From assembly GCF_943193085.1 (NCBI RefSeq), contig NZ_CALPCU010000002.1:62001-126000 (forward strand): DNA of 64,000 bases, read 5' to 3'. Under the pieces are notes generated by a model. That model was not told the origin of the DNA. It saw nothing but the letters and a program-made list of their open reading frames with translations, and did no database searches. The position numbers and the translations under genes are program-made. Shown one piece after another: positions 8,080-16,733 of the stretch (positions are counted from its first letter, which is position 1; each line of letters opens with the position of its first letter). This DNA is from Vermiculatibacterium agrestimuris. GTDB lineage: Bacteria > Bacillota > Clostridia > Oscillospirales > Oscillospiraceae.

Positions 8080-8595
8080 ATGGACGCCCAGGAGCGAAGA
8101 CGCGCCATTCTTCAAAGACTGAATACGGCCACCGGCCCTGTAAGCGCCGCCGCGCTGGCCCGGGAGCTGGGGGTGAGCCGCCAGATCATCGTAGGGGACG
8201 TGGCCCTGCTGCGGGCGGTCGGGCACCCCGTCACCGCCACCCCCAGAGGCTATGTATCTGACCGCTCCCCCGGCGTGACACGCACCCTGGCCTGCCTCCA
8301 CGACGGCGCCGGGATGGAGGCCGAGCTCACCGCGCTGGTGGACACCGGCTGCGAGGTGGTGGACGTGATCGTGGAACACCCCATCTACGGCCAGCTCACC
8401 GGTCAGCTGCGGCTGCGCTCCCGGTACGATGTGAGCCAGTTCATCGCCCAGAGCGAACGAAGCGGCGCTCAGCCTCTGTCCCAGCTCACCGGAGGGCTCC
8501 ACCTCCACACCATCCGGGGCGAGGACGACTCCGCCCTCAACCGGGCGGAGGAGGCCATGGGAGAGCTGGGCTTCCTGTGGCAGGAGGAAGTATAG
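8080..8595 (+). CDS. niaR: NiaR (YrxA) niacin-responsive repressor
   Basis: 171-residue repressor with an N-terminal HTH_11 winged helix (ALARELGVSRQIIVGDVALLRAVGHPV) and a C-terminal 3H domain, named for three histidines. Here these are the His of VEHPIYGQLTG and the two of GGLHLHTI. NiaR binds nicotinic acid and represses NAD synthesis and niacin uptake genes in Firmicutes. nadE lies 2 kb downstream, which fits that regulon. AAAGGAG at 8065-8071 selects the ATG at 8080; the longer open frame upstream is non-coding. Confidence 0.9.
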   Translation: MDAQERRRAILQRLNTATGPVSAAALARELGVSRQIIVGDVALLRAVGHPVTATPRGYVSDRSPGVTRTLACLHDGAGMEAELTALVDTGCEVVDVIVEHPIYGQLTGQLRLRSRYDVSQFIAQSERSGAQPLSQLTGGLHLHTIRGEDDSALNRAEEAMGELGFLWQEEV

Positions 8596-8911
8596 GGCGA
8601 ATCATGTAAAGCAGAAACAAAATGTAAGGTATTTTACTATCAAACCAGCCAATTTACAATTTATTCACACTTCCGTCAAAGTTTCGTCTTAATTGTTTGA
8701 TATCTTCAATATGGACACAGGAAGAAGCCAGAACACACTACGCATCCTCCCTTATTCCCTCTCTATCTCTCTGCAACAAAACACACACCCAAAAAGTCCC
8801 CGACGAAAGTCGGGGACTTTTTGGGTGTGTGCAGCAAAGAGCCAAAAAACAGGGGGACAACTCTTCTTGTCTTGATGCCCTTTGTCAAGACAAAAGAACC
8901 ACCCCCCTGTC
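8596..8911. other. Intergenic region between niaR and a leftward membrane-protein gene
   Basis: This 316-base gap holds no convincing gene. It contains the long hairpin at 8782-8831 and, at 8867-8893, a perfect 9-bp inverted repeat TTGTCTTGA / TCAAGACAA separated by nine bases. The latter could be an operator or a weak terminator for the leftward genes. Confidence 0.5.
8782..8831. terminator. Long bidirectional hairpin with a GAAA loop
   Basis: A perfect 23-bp stem (8782-8804 with 8809-8831) closes a GAAA tetraloop. The inner part has the A5/T5 layout of a two-way terminator, and it lies between convergent genes. It is unusually long for a plain terminator. Confidence 0.75.
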
Positions 8912-9307
8912 TCATTCGTTGGAGCTTTTGGGTTTAAATGTCCAATACACTCCCTCTTCGTTGGAATGGATATAGAGCAGACCGTCTTTTTCCCAAATGA
9001 TCTGATCTAAGAGAAATTCTACATTTGTTTGATAATTCTCCTGCGGCATTTGTGTACTCGGCACACAGCTTTGAACCACACCCACCTGTTCCATCCCATC
9101 AAGGGAATGGAGCTTCCCATAGTCCGAGCGAGTGTAATAAACATCCTCATACATAACAGTAAGGGGACACTCCCAGGCAGGCGCAGGCTCCGGCTGATCC
9201 ACTTGACTCACACATATAGCCAAAAGAATGAGCAACAGGGCAATTACGCCCCAAAAAAGGCCAGAGGGGCGGTTCTTTCGTCTTGTTGGAAATATGCCGC
9301 CGGGCAA
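8912..9307 (-). CDS. Small single-pass membrane protein, unknown
   Basis: 131 residues: a basic N terminus, one membrane helix at about residues 18-36, then a roughly 95-residue external domain with many aromatic residues (YYTRSDYGKLHSLDG, IIWEKDGLLYIHSNEEGVYW). I recognise no family. The start appears to be TTG at 9307, with a G-rich ribosome site 8 bases ahead. It follows another small membrane protein by 26 bases and probably shares its transcript. Confidence 0.55.
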   Translation of the reverse strand: MPGGIFPTRRKNRPSGLFWGVIALLLILLAICVSQVDQPEPAPAWECPLTVMYEDVYYTRSDYGKLHSLDGMEQVGVVQSCVPSTQMPQENYQTNVEFLLDQIIWEKDGLLYIHSNEEGVYWTFKPKSSNE

Positions 9308-9333
9308 AATAACCGCCCCCCTGTCTGCGTGTC

Positions 9334-9747
9334 TCAGGTTCTTCCTTCCAGACGATCTATCAAGCCGTCGAGATTGTCCGGGTGGATCCGATAGGCTCGG
9401 GAGCCTACCGTAAGTTCGCCGATGGAGGTAATGTGCACAGCGTCAAGCTCCTGGTTCCGGGCGAAGAAGTACAGATGGTAAAGCTGCCCCTCATATATAT
9501 TGTCGGCCCTTCCGTCGTCGGCGCATCGCACTTGCGAAAAAGCCTCCAGAAAAGAGGCCAGCTCCTGGCCCTCCAGCAACTCCTCCCGCTCGGAGGATAT
9601 GGTCACAGTTATAATTTTGCAGGAGGAGACCTGCCCCAGGTTCGGATAGATCTCGGCAACGGTTTTCTCCCGCATTCGATCAGCCACAAGACCGATCCCC
9701 AGCGCCACGAGAAGAACGGCGGCTATCCATACAGCTTTTTTCCTCAA
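9334..9747 (-). CDS. Small single-pass membrane protein, unknown
   Basis: 137 residues: an N-terminal membrane anchor (AVWIAAVLLVALGIGLVAD) and an extracytoplasmic domain of mixed alpha/beta appearance ending in SRAYRIHPDNLDGLIDRLEGRT. No family recognised. I place the start at TTG 9747 because GAGGAGG lies seven bases before it; a longer reading from 9768 has no ribosome site. It sits between the frameshifted secreted gene and another anchored protein, all leftward. Confidence 0.5.
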   Translation of the reverse strand: MRKKAVWIAAVLLVALGIGLVADRMREKTVAEIYPNLGQVSSCKIITVTISSEREELLEGQELASFLEAFSQVRCADDGRADNIYEGQLYHLYFFARNQELDAVHITSIGELTVGSRAYRIHPDNLDGLIDRLEGRT

Positions 9748-9771
9748 AGGGTTTCCCTCCTCAGGCAAGGG

Positions 9772-10357
9772 TCATGAATTTGATTTCCATTCAAATGATA
9801 CACGGTTTTTTAGCAAGAAATTGACGGCAGCCGCCCCGCTGGTATATACCTTATAAGCATTATATAGCAAGGCATCTTTCATAGACCCTGTAGCATCTGG
9901 ATATAGTTCTTCCGGAAAATTAGTCACGGCCGCTCCAGTAGGGGAGTTTGCATTGTTGTAATGGTACACACTATAGGGACGAACAAAGCCATACTCTCGG
10001 TTTACCACATTTTTATAATCAGAACCATCTTTCACATATATGGCTCGGTTAATTGGATTAATATTGCCATAGCAATCTATCCAGTCGTCTTGATGAACTA
10101 CATAGTTGGTCGGCAAATTACTGCTAATAAGCGCCCAACCAAAAGATGTTACATATCCCACATCGGCAAAAACTAACGCAAGATTTATGCCATTAGCCGC
10201 CCATTGGGCAAGTTGTCCATACTTGCCATACTTAAGTTGTCAAATCTTCTTCTGTTGCAAAATCTTTAATATCGTATTCCTCCGCCGCAAAGGCCGGGAC
10301 TGCCAGACCCATACACATGGCCAGGGCCAGGAAGATACTTACCAAACGCTTCTTCAT
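9772..10357 (-). pseudogene. Frameshifted secreted-protein gene
   Basis: A gene starts at ATG 10357 with GGAG upstream. It encodes a clean signal peptide (MKKRLVSIFLALAMCMGLAV...AFA) and about 17 mature residues before an in-frame TAA at 10234-10232. The next frame, open from near that point to the TGA at 9772, continues as a credible secreted domain (QWAANGINLALVFADVGYVT, then Tyr/Asn-rich text). Removing one base near 10235-10242 joins the two into a product of about 195 residues. Short repeats (GACAACTT twice, AAGTATGG twice) mark the break. The segment is visibly AT-richer than its neighbours. Function unknown. Confidence 0.65.
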
Positions 10358-10543
10358 TATGATACACTCCTTTTCTTTCTTTTGTCAAATCTTTGTGACC
10401 GCTTTGCCGACAGTTTACCTCTGCATGGGACTCGCCCCTTTCTGTGCATGACACGAATCGAGACAACCTCTGTTCATTTTTGCCTCTATCATATACATGT
10501 AATGAGAAGGGCATTTTGTTGCACCCCCCTGTCTTGCGCCCTC

Positions 10544-10572
10544 TTGTCTTTTTTCGGCGGAGGGGGTACAAT
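10544..10572 (+). promoter_or_regulatory. nadE promoter with repeated TGTCTT motif
   Basis: TTGTCT (10544-10549) and TACAAT (10567-10572) are 17 bp apart. TGTCTT occurs twice in tandem at 10530 and 10545, the second inside the -35 box. This word is also the half-site of the inverted repeat at 8867-8893, so it may belong to a regulator such as NiaR; I cannot confirm the motif from memory. Confidence 0.6.
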
Positions 10573-10601
10573 AGACCCACAACGAGCAAGGAGGTCTCCC
10601 C

Positions 10602-12521
10602 ATGAAGGACGGATTTATCAAGGTGGCCGCCGGCACGCCCAAGATCCGGGTGGCCGATCCCCGCTACAACGCCGAGCAGATCTTTACCCTCATGCGCCAG
10701 GCCGACCACCAGGGCGTGCGGGTGCTGTGCCTGCCCGAGCTGTGCCTGACGGGCTATACCTGCGGCGATCTGTTCCTTCAGGACACCCTCCTGAAGGGCG
10801 CCGAGGAGGGTCTGGCCACCATTTTGGAGGCGACCAAAAACCTGGACATGGTCACCGCCCTGGGGCTGCCTCTGAAATACAAAAACAATTTGTATAACTG
10901 TGCCGCTATTATACAGAGTGGAAAGATCCTGGGTCTGGTACCCAAGACCTACCTTCCCAACTACGGGGAGTTCTACGAGGGGCGTTGGTTCACCTCCGGA
11001 AGGGGGATCTCCGAGCCCTTCTTCTCCCTATGTGGGCAGGAGGTCACGCTGGACGCCGATTTTCTCTTCTGCTGTGAGACCATGCCCGAGCTGGTCATCG
11101 GGGTGGAGCTGTGCGAGGATCTGTGGGCGGTGGAGCCGCCCTCCAGTCGGCTCTCCGCCCTGGGCGCCACCCTTATTCTGAACCTGTCCGCCTCCAATGA
11201 GCTGGCAGGCAAGGCGGACTACCGCCGCAGCCTGGTCGCCGGCCAGTCGGCCCGGTGCGTGTGTGGCTATGTCTACGCCGACGCCGGGGAGGGGGAGTCC
11301 ACCACCGATTTGGTCTTCACCGGCCACAACATGATCGCCGAAAACGGCGCTCTACTGGCACAGCGGCGCTTTTCCACGGGGCTGACTGTCAGCGAGATCG
11401 ACGTGGACAAGCTGGTCTTTGAGCGGCGGCGGATGAACACCTTCCCCACCGTGGAGAGCGAATACGGCGCCCAGGCGTCCTTCTCTCTGGAGCCGGGAGA
11501 GACCTCTCTCACCAGGCTCGTCTCTCCCTCCCCCTTCGTCCCCCAGGACGAGGCACACCGGGCGGAGCGGTGTGAGGAGATCCTGAAGATCGCCGCCCTG
11601 GGCCTGAAAAAGCGGCTGGAGCACACAGGGGCCAAAACGGCGGTCATCGGCCTGTCCGGCGGCCTGGACTCCACCCTGGCCATCCTCATCACCGGCATCG
11701 CCATGAAGCTCTTGGATCGCCCCGCTTCGGACATGATCGCCGTCACCATGCCCTGCTTCGGCACCACCCACCGCACCCGCTCCAACGCGGAGCTGCTGGC
11801 GGAGCACATGGGCGCCACCCTGAAGGTGGTGGACGTGGGTGAGGCGGTGAAGGTACATTTCAGGGATATCGGCCAGGCCATGGACAACCAGGATGTGACC
11901 TTCGAAAACGCCCAGGCCCGGGAGCGCACCCAGGTGCTCATGGATATAGCCAACCAGACCGGCGGCCTGGTCATCGGCACCGGCGACCTCAGCGAGCTGG
12001 CTCTGGGCTGGTGCACCTACAACGGAGACCACATGAGCATGTACGCCGTCAACGCCGGCATCCCCAAGACTCTGGTGCGGCATTTGGTGCGCTATGTGGC
12101 CGGGGACAAGGCCGGGGAGGATCAGGCCCTGTCCGAGGTACTGGAGGACATTCTGGACACCCCTGTATCCCCGGAGCTTCTCCCCGCCGTGGCGGGGGAG
12201 ATCAGCCAGAAGACGGAGGACATTGTGGGCCCCTATGAACTCCACGATTTCTTCCTCTACTATGTCGTCCGCTGGGCCTTCTCCCCCAGGAAGGTGCTGC
12301 GCCTGGCGGAGCAGGCCTTCGGCTGCTCCTATGACCGGGCCGTCCTTTTGAAGTGGCTGAAAAACTTCTACCGCCGCTTTTTCTCCCAGCAGTTCAAGCG
12401 CTCCTGTATGCCCGACGGGCCCAAGGTAGGCTCCCTGGCCCTCTCTCCCCGGGGCGACTGGCGGATGCCCTCCGACGCGGCGGCCGCCCTTTGGCTGGAG
12501 GAGCTGGAAGGCTTGGAATAA
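10602..12521 (+). CDS. nadE: Glutamine-dependent NAD+ synthetase
   Basis: 639-residue two-domain enzyme that makes NAD from deamido-NAD, ATP and glutamine, the last step of NAD synthesis. The N-terminal nitrilase-type glutaminase (1-290) has the catalytic triad Glu46 (PEL), Lys115 (PKTYLPNY) and Cys171 (GVELCEDLW). The C-terminal synthetase domain (about 320-630) has the ATP pyrophosphatase loop GLSGGLDST and the later GTGDLSELALGWCTYNGDHMSMY segment. AAGGAGG lies just ahead of the ATG. Likely under NiaR control given the regulator gene nearby. Confidence 0.96.
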   Translation: MKDGFIKVAAGTPKIRVADPRYNAEQIFTLMRQADHQGVRVLCLPELCLTGYTCGDLFLQDTLLKGAEEGLATILEATKNLDMVTALGLPLKYKNNLYNCAAIIQSGKILGLVPKTYLPNYGEFYEGRWFTSGRGISEPFFSLCGQEVTLDADFLFCCETMPELVIGVELCEDLWAVEPPSSRLSALGATLILNLSASNELAGKADYRRSLVAGQSARCVCGYVYADAGEGESTTDLVFTGHNMIAENGALLAQRRFSTGLTVSEIDVDKLVFERRRMNTFPTVESEYGAQASFSLEPGETSLTRLVSPSPFVPQDEAHRAERCEEILKIAALGLKKRLEHTGAKTAVIGLSGGLDSTLAILITGIAMKLLDRPASDMIAVTMPCFGTTHRTRSNAELLAEHMGATLKVVDVGEAVKVHFRDIGQAMDNQDVTFENAQARERTQVLMDIANQTGGLVIGTGDLSELALGWCTYNGDHMSMYAVNAGIPKTLVRHLVRYVAGDKAGEDQALSEVLEDILDTPVSPELLPAVAGEISQKTEDIVGPYELHDFFLYYVVRWAFSPRKVLRLAEQAFGCSYDRAVLLKWLKNFYRRFFSQQFKRSCMPDGPKVGSLALSPRGDWRMPSDAAAALWLEELEGLE

Positions 12522-12574
12522 GCATCCGCCAGTCGCCTGGGGCCCCCACAAAGCCATTTTTATACCGTTTCCAG

Positions 12575-12606
12575 AAAGGCCGCCTATAAAGGGCGGCCTT
12601 TTTTTG
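12575..12606 (+). terminator. nadE terminator
   Basis: AAAGGCCGCC / GGCGGCCTTT stem with a seven-base loop and a T run. Confidence 0.88.
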
Positions 12607-12725
12607 TCCTCTGTTTTCCCGCTTTTCCAGAGCAGCATCCGCCCCTACTCCACCCAGGCGCAAAAACGTTTCAGAATGAATCAAAACCAGGCGTCAGGTC
12701 TATAGAGGGTCCCTTTGGAGCAGAC

Positions 12726-12767
12726 TATAATAAAAATCAGAAACAGCATCCGCGGTGTCGCTGTTTC
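12726..12767 (+). promoter_or_regulatory. Promoter and leader of the TRAP-lyase operon
   Basis: TATAAT at 12726-12731 has no recognisable -35 partner at the usual distance, which suits an activated promoter. Just after it, GAAACAGC (12740-12747) and GCTGTTTC (12760-12767) form a perfect 8-bp inverted repeat. The string AGCATCCGC occurs three times, at 12521, 12634 and 12745. Confidence 0.45.
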
Positions 12768-12793
12768 AATATAAAACAAAGGGGAAAGCAGAT

Positions 12794-13855
12794 ATGAAAA
12801 AGCTTACCGGACTGTTCCTTGCCGCCGCCATGTCCCTCGGTCTCCTGGCCGGGTGCGCGGGCCCTGCCGCCAACAGCCCCGCCGCCTCCGGCGCCCCCGC
12901 AGCAAACAGCGGCACGCCCGCTGGAAGCAGTGAGCCCATCAAATTCACCGTCAGTACCGACGGCACGGTCCGCGCCGAATATGTGGACCGGTTCGTTCAG
13001 TATGTGGAAGAGGCCAGCAACGGCCGCTACACCGGCGAGGCGTATGCCCCCAGCTCTCTGGGCACCGCTGCCGACATGGCCCAGATGATCCAGCTGGGCA
13101 CCCTGGATTTCTGCCTCAACGACGACATGTCCATCGACGGCATTCTGGACGGCGCGCTGGGCTTCGCCTGGCTGCCCGGCCTGGTGGCCGACTATGAGGA
13201 GGCCGACGCATACTACAATCAGGGCTGGATCGGCCAGCAGGTGGCCGCCATTATGGAGGCCAACAACATCATCCGCATCAGCTCCTTCTGCAACGGCTTC
13301 CGCCAGGTGGGCAACCTCAAGCACGAGATCACCGAGATGTCCGATCTGCGGGGCCTGAAGATCCGCACTCCCTCCGTGGCCTCCGTGGTATCCTTCTATG
13401 AGAAATGCGGTGCCATGCCCGTGATGATCGCCACCCCCGAGGTCCTCTCCGCCCTTCAGACCGGAACGGTGGACGGCCTGGACAACTGTGTATTCAACTA
13501 CATTGTCCAGGGCCTCACCGACGTGGTCACCTATATCACCGAGCTGAACTACTGTTACTCCGGCGGCTGCTTCGTCGCCAGTCCCTCCTTCTGGGGCAAA
13601 CTGAGCGCCGAGGATCAGGAGATGTTCCGCACATGCGCCCAAAAGGCCTCCGATGACTTCACCGAGTATTTCCGGACCACCACCGAGGAGCTCACCCAGA
13701 AGGGCATCGACGAGGGCCAGTGGGTGGTCTCCCAGCCCTCCGAGGCCATGAAGACCGAGCTCCAGGGCATCTATCAGGCCATCTGGGAGGAGAGCAAGGA
13801 CAAGTACCCCGCCGAGATCATGGACGCCATCATCAACGGCTCCTACAAGGGGTAA
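12794..13855 (+). CDS. dctP: TRAP transporter solute-binding lipoprotein, DctP family
   Basis: 353-residue solute receptor. The signal peptide ends in the lipobox LLAGC, followed by a low-complexity Ala/Pro/Ser linker (to about residue 45). The DctP fold follows, with IQLGTLDFCLNDD, the family helix MSDLRGLKIRTPSVASVVSFYEKCGAMPVMI, and LQTGTVDGLDNC, the conserved region that contacts the carboxylate ligand. The start MKKLTG is chosen because it gives a proper signal peptide. First gene of a set with DctQ, DctM, a lyase and a PrpR-like regulator, so the ligand is probably a small di- or tricarboxylate. Confidence 0.92.
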   Translation: MKKLTGLFLAAAMSLGLLAGCAGPAANSPAASGAPAANSGTPAGSSEPIKFTVSTDGTVRAEYVDRFVQYVEEASNGRYTGEAYAPSSLGTAADMAQMIQLGTLDFCLNDDMSIDGILDGALGFAWLPGLVADYEEADAYYNQGWIGQQVAAIMEANNIIRISSFCNGFRQVGNLKHEITEMSDLRGLKIRTPSVASVVSFYEKCGAMPVMIATPEVLSALQTGTVDGLDNCVFNYIVQGLTDVVTYITELNYCYSGGCFVASPSFWGKLSAEDQEMFRTCAQKASDDFTEYFRTTTEELTQKGIDEGQWVVSQPSEAMKTELQGIYQAIWEESKDKYPAEIMDAIINGSYKG

Positions 13856-13893
13856 AGCCCCCGTGAAATTCTGAAGGAAAGGGTGAACGCCCC

Positions 13894-14451
13894 ATGTTCT
13901 TCCGAAAATTCGACTGGATCAACTCCGCCCTGGTCCATGTGGAGGTGGCGCTGCTGTCCGTCACCACCCTTGTCCTGGTGGGCGCCATTTTTGTGGAGGT
14001 CCTGTGCCGGTATGTGTTCTTCATCTCCACCGCCTGGGCCGAAGAGCTGGCCCGCTATCTCTTCGTATGGACCTCCTATATCGGCTCGGCCTACGCCCTG
14101 AACGAGGGCAGTCACATTGAGGTGGATATCGTCCCCCAACTGGCCCAAAAGGTCTCCGTGATCCGGGACAAGGAAAAGTTCGTCCGACGCCTGGAATTCA
14201 TCGCCACCTTCATCACCGTGGTCTTTCTGCTCTACTTCTGTTTTATTTGGAGCCAATATCTGGGGATGGTGGCCGCCTCCACGCAGACCTCCCCCACCAT
14301 GCACATCCCCATGTTCCTGGTGTATCTGCCCGTCCCGGTGGGCAGCGCCCTGATGATCTTCCACGGCGTTTATCTCATGGTCTGCCATCTCACCGGCAAC
14401 CCCACGCCCAAGATCCAGGCTGAACTTGAAAAGGAGGCGGAGCAATCATGA
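13894..14451 (+). CDS. dctQ: TRAP transporter small permease, DctQ family
   Basis: 185-residue membrane protein with four helices. It carries the DctQ signature WAEELARYLFVWTSYIGSAYALNEGSHIEVD at about residues 48-78. It forms the transporter with DctM, encoded immediately downstream with an ATGA overlap at 14448-14451. A longer than usual charged loop follows the third helix. AAGGAAAGGG provides the ribosome site. Confidence 0.92.
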   Translation: MFFRKFDWINSALVHVEVALLSVTTLVLVGAIFVEVLCRYVFFISTAWAEELARYLFVWTSYIGSAYALNEGSHIEVDIVPQLAQKVSVIRDKEKFVRRLEFIATFITVVFLLYFCFIWSQYLGMVAASTQTSPTMHIPMFLVYLPVPVGSALMIFHGVYLMVCHLTGNPTPKIQAELEKEAEQS

Positions 14452-15758
14452 ATGCCGGCGTCGCGCTGCTGATCTTTATCGGCTCCTTCTTCCTCCTGTC
14501 CATGCTGCTGAAGGTCCCTGTCTCCTTCGGCCTCGCCATCGCCTCTCTGTTTGTGTTCCTGGGCGCTCACATGAACACCGTCACGGTGGCCCAGTACTCC
14601 TTTGCCTCCCTGGACAGCTTCGCTCTGCTGGCCATCCCCTTCTACATCTTCGCCGGGGTACTGATGGAGCACAGCGGCATCTCCAAGCTGGTGGTCAACT
14701 GGATCCAGTCCATTCTGGGCCGCATCCGGGGCTCTCTGGGCATCATCTGCACCATCACCTGCATGGCCTTCGGCGTGCTGACCGGCTCCGCCATGGCCAC
14801 CATCAGCGCCATTGGCAACATCATGGCCCCCGAAATGGACAAGGACGGCTACCCCAAGGGCTACACCGCCGCCATGCTGGCCGCCACCTGCTTCCTCGGC
14901 ATCCTCATTCCCCCCAGCGTCCCCGGCATCATGTACGCCCTGGCCTCAGACAGCAAAATCTCCGATGTGTGGATGGCCACCGTGGGTCCCGCCTTTATCT
15001 TTATGGCGGGCTACATCATTGTCAACTACTTCCGCATCGGCCGCCGCAGGCCCAAGATCGGAAAGCTTCATGACAGCGTGGGCGCCTACCTGGGCAACAT
15101 CGGTCTTCGCACCGTCAAGACCTTTCCCGCCCTGCTGATGCCCGTCATTATTTACGGCTGCATCTATGGGGGCGTCTGTACCCCCACCGAAGCCGGCGCC
15201 CTCAGCGCGGTGTATGGCGTGATCTACTTCATCATCGTGCGCTTTCTCAATCACCGCGCCGGACTTTCCCTCTGGCAGGTGGCCGCCATCAGCGGCGCCT
15301 CCACCGCCGCCATCGGATTGCTCAACGCTTTTTCCACTGTGGCGGGCAAGGCCATCACCATGTCAGGCGTGTCCAATTATTTGTCCAACCTCATCACCTC
15401 CAACATCTCCAGCAAGGGCGTTTTCCTGCTGATGATCAACCTTCTGTTCCTGTTTTTGGGCACCTTCCTGGACATCAACGCCGCCGTGCTGATCATGACT
15501 CCCCTGCTGCTGCCGGTGGCGAAGACCTACGGGATCACCGCCATCCACTTCGGCGCCATCCTGCTGGTGAATATGAGCGTGGGCTTTTTGACCCCGCCCT
15601 TCGCCCTGGGCACCTTTGTGGGCACCAAGATCGCGGGGGCCGGATACGGCGAGACGGTAAAGGAATCCATTCCCTTCATGCTGGTCGGCCTGGTGGCCAT
15701 TGTCGTCACCACCTGTTTCCCCGAATACATCATGTTCTTTGTCAACATCCTATCCTGA
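14448..15758 (+). CDS. dctM: TRAP transporter large permease, DctM family
   Basis: 436-residue sodium-coupled permease with about 12 membrane helices. Family landmarks include IPFYIFAGVLMEHSGIS, GSAMATISAIGNIMAPEMDKDGYPKGY and GILIPPSVPGIMYALAS in the N-terminal repeat, and GTFLDINAAVLIMTPLLLPV and GFLTPPFALGTFVG in the second. Translationally coupled to dctQ. Confidence 0.95.
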   Translation: MNAGVALLIFIGSFFLLSMLLKVPVSFGLAIASLFVFLGAHMNTVTVAQYSFASLDSFALLAIPFYIFAGVLMEHSGISKLVVNWIQSILGRIRGSLGIICTITCMAFGVLTGSAMATISAIGNIMAPEMDKDGYPKGYTAAMLAATCFLGILIPPSVPGIMYALASDSKISDVWMATVGPAFIFMAGYIIVNYFRIGRRRPKIGKLHDSVGAYLGNIGLRTVKTFPALLMPVIIYGCIYGGVCTPTEAGALSAVYGVIYFIIVRFLNHRAGLSLWQVAAISGASTAAIGLLNAFSTVAGKAITMSGVSNYLSNLITSNISSKGVFLLMINLLFLFLGTFLDINAAVLIMTPLLLPVAKTYGITAIHFGAILLVNMSVGFLTPPFALGTFVGTKIAGAGYGETVKESIPFMLVGLVAIVVTTCFPEYIMFFVNILS

Positions 15759-15777
15759 GCAGAGAGGAACGATCCAT

Positions 15778-16659
15778 ATGACGATTGAAGAAAAAAGAGC
15801 GGCATTCAAGAAAAACATGCTCGATCAAGACCGGATGACCCTTCTTTGCGGCGCCTTTGACGGGATCACCGCCCGGGTAGCCCAGGCCGCCGGCTGCTTC
15901 GACGGCTGCTACATGGGCGGCCAGGCCACCGCCGCCAGCATTTTGGGCGTGCCCGACATCGGCGTGGTCACCGGCTCCGAGCAGACCAAGCACGCCGGCG
16001 ACCTGGCCTCCTGCGTGGAGCTTCCCTTTGTGATCGATGCGGACACCGGCTACGGCAACGACCTGAACGTCCGCCGCACCATGAACGACCTGGAACTGGC
16101 CGGCATCTGCGGGGCCCACTTTGAAGATCAGGTCACCCCCAAGCGCTGCGGCGGGATGCACGGAGTACAGATCGAGACCGCCGAGGTCTTTGCCCGGAAG
16201 ATCGAGACCGCCGTCAAGTACCGCCGGGACCCCAACTTTCTGGTCATCGCCCGCTCCGACGCCGCCGAGGTGGTCGGCGTCGATGAGGCCATCCGCCGGC
16301 TGAACCTGGCCGCCGACGCCGGCGCTGACATGGGCTACATTTTCTCCGCCAAGGGCGTGTTCGACGACCTGGACGACATCAAGCGGGCCTGCGACACCGT
16401 CCGCATCCCCATTTTGTACTGTCTGATGGAGTTCTGCCCCGAGGTCTGCTTCACCCTGGAGCAGCTGCGGCAGGCCGGTCTGCGCGCCGTCTGCTGGCCC
16501 AACGGTCTGTTGATGCGCTGGTGCCGGGCCGCCACCGACCTGGTGGAGCAATTCAAGCAGACCGGCAGCTGCCTGACCTTCTTCGACCAGCTCATGCCCA
16601 TTGAACAGTGCAACCAGCTTCTGGGCATTCAGGACTGGAATCCCCCCGGTATGTTTTGA
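15778..16659 (+). CDS. Isocitrate lyase / PEP mutase superfamily lyase
   Basis: 293-residue (beta/alpha)8 barrel enzyme of the ICL/PEPM superfamily, which splits or isomerises 2-hydroxy- or 2,3-substituted dicarboxylates (methylisocitrate, 2,3-dimethylmalate, oxaloacetate). The Mg2+-binding motif DADTGYGN is intact at about residues 84-91. The mobile catalytic loop reads EDQVTPKRCGGMHG: Lys-Arg-Cys-Gly are kept, but the His of the usual KRCGH is Gly, with a His three residues on. Encoded right after the TRAP permease, so it probably acts on the imported compound. Substrate not decided by sequence. Confidence 0.85.
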   Translation: MTIEEKRAAFKKNMLDQDRMTLLCGAFDGITARVAQAAGCFDGCYMGGQATAASILGVPDIGVVTGSEQTKHAGDLASCVELPFVIDADTGYGNDLNVRRTMNDLELAGICGAHFEDQVTPKRCGGMHGVQIETAEVFARKIETAVKYRRDPNFLVIARSDAAEVVGVDEAIRRLNLAADAGADMGYIFSAKGVFDDLDDIKRACDTVRIPILYCLMEFCPEVCFTLEQLRQAGLRAVCWPNGLLMRWCRAATDLVEQFKQTGSCLTFFDQLMPIEQCNQLLGIQDWNPPGMF

Positions 16660-16680
16660 CCCTTCTTGATTTGAGAAGCA

Positions 16681-16710
16681 CCGCATCCGTCCCGGACGGA
16701 TGCGGCGTTT
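16681..16710 (+). terminator. Hairpin between lyase and regulator genes
   Basis: CCGCATCCGTC / GACGGATGCGG stem with a CCG loop, 20 bases past the lyase stop; only a short T stretch follows, so it may be a partial terminator or attenuator before the regulator gene. Confidence 0.55.
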
Positions 16711-16733
16711 CTCGTGGAAAGGCCGGTGATTTT

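Noticed and set aside
8697..8975. Short rightward frames between niaR and the membrane-protein gene
   Set aside because: They run through the 23-bp hairpin and into the antisense of the next gene; no ribosome site.
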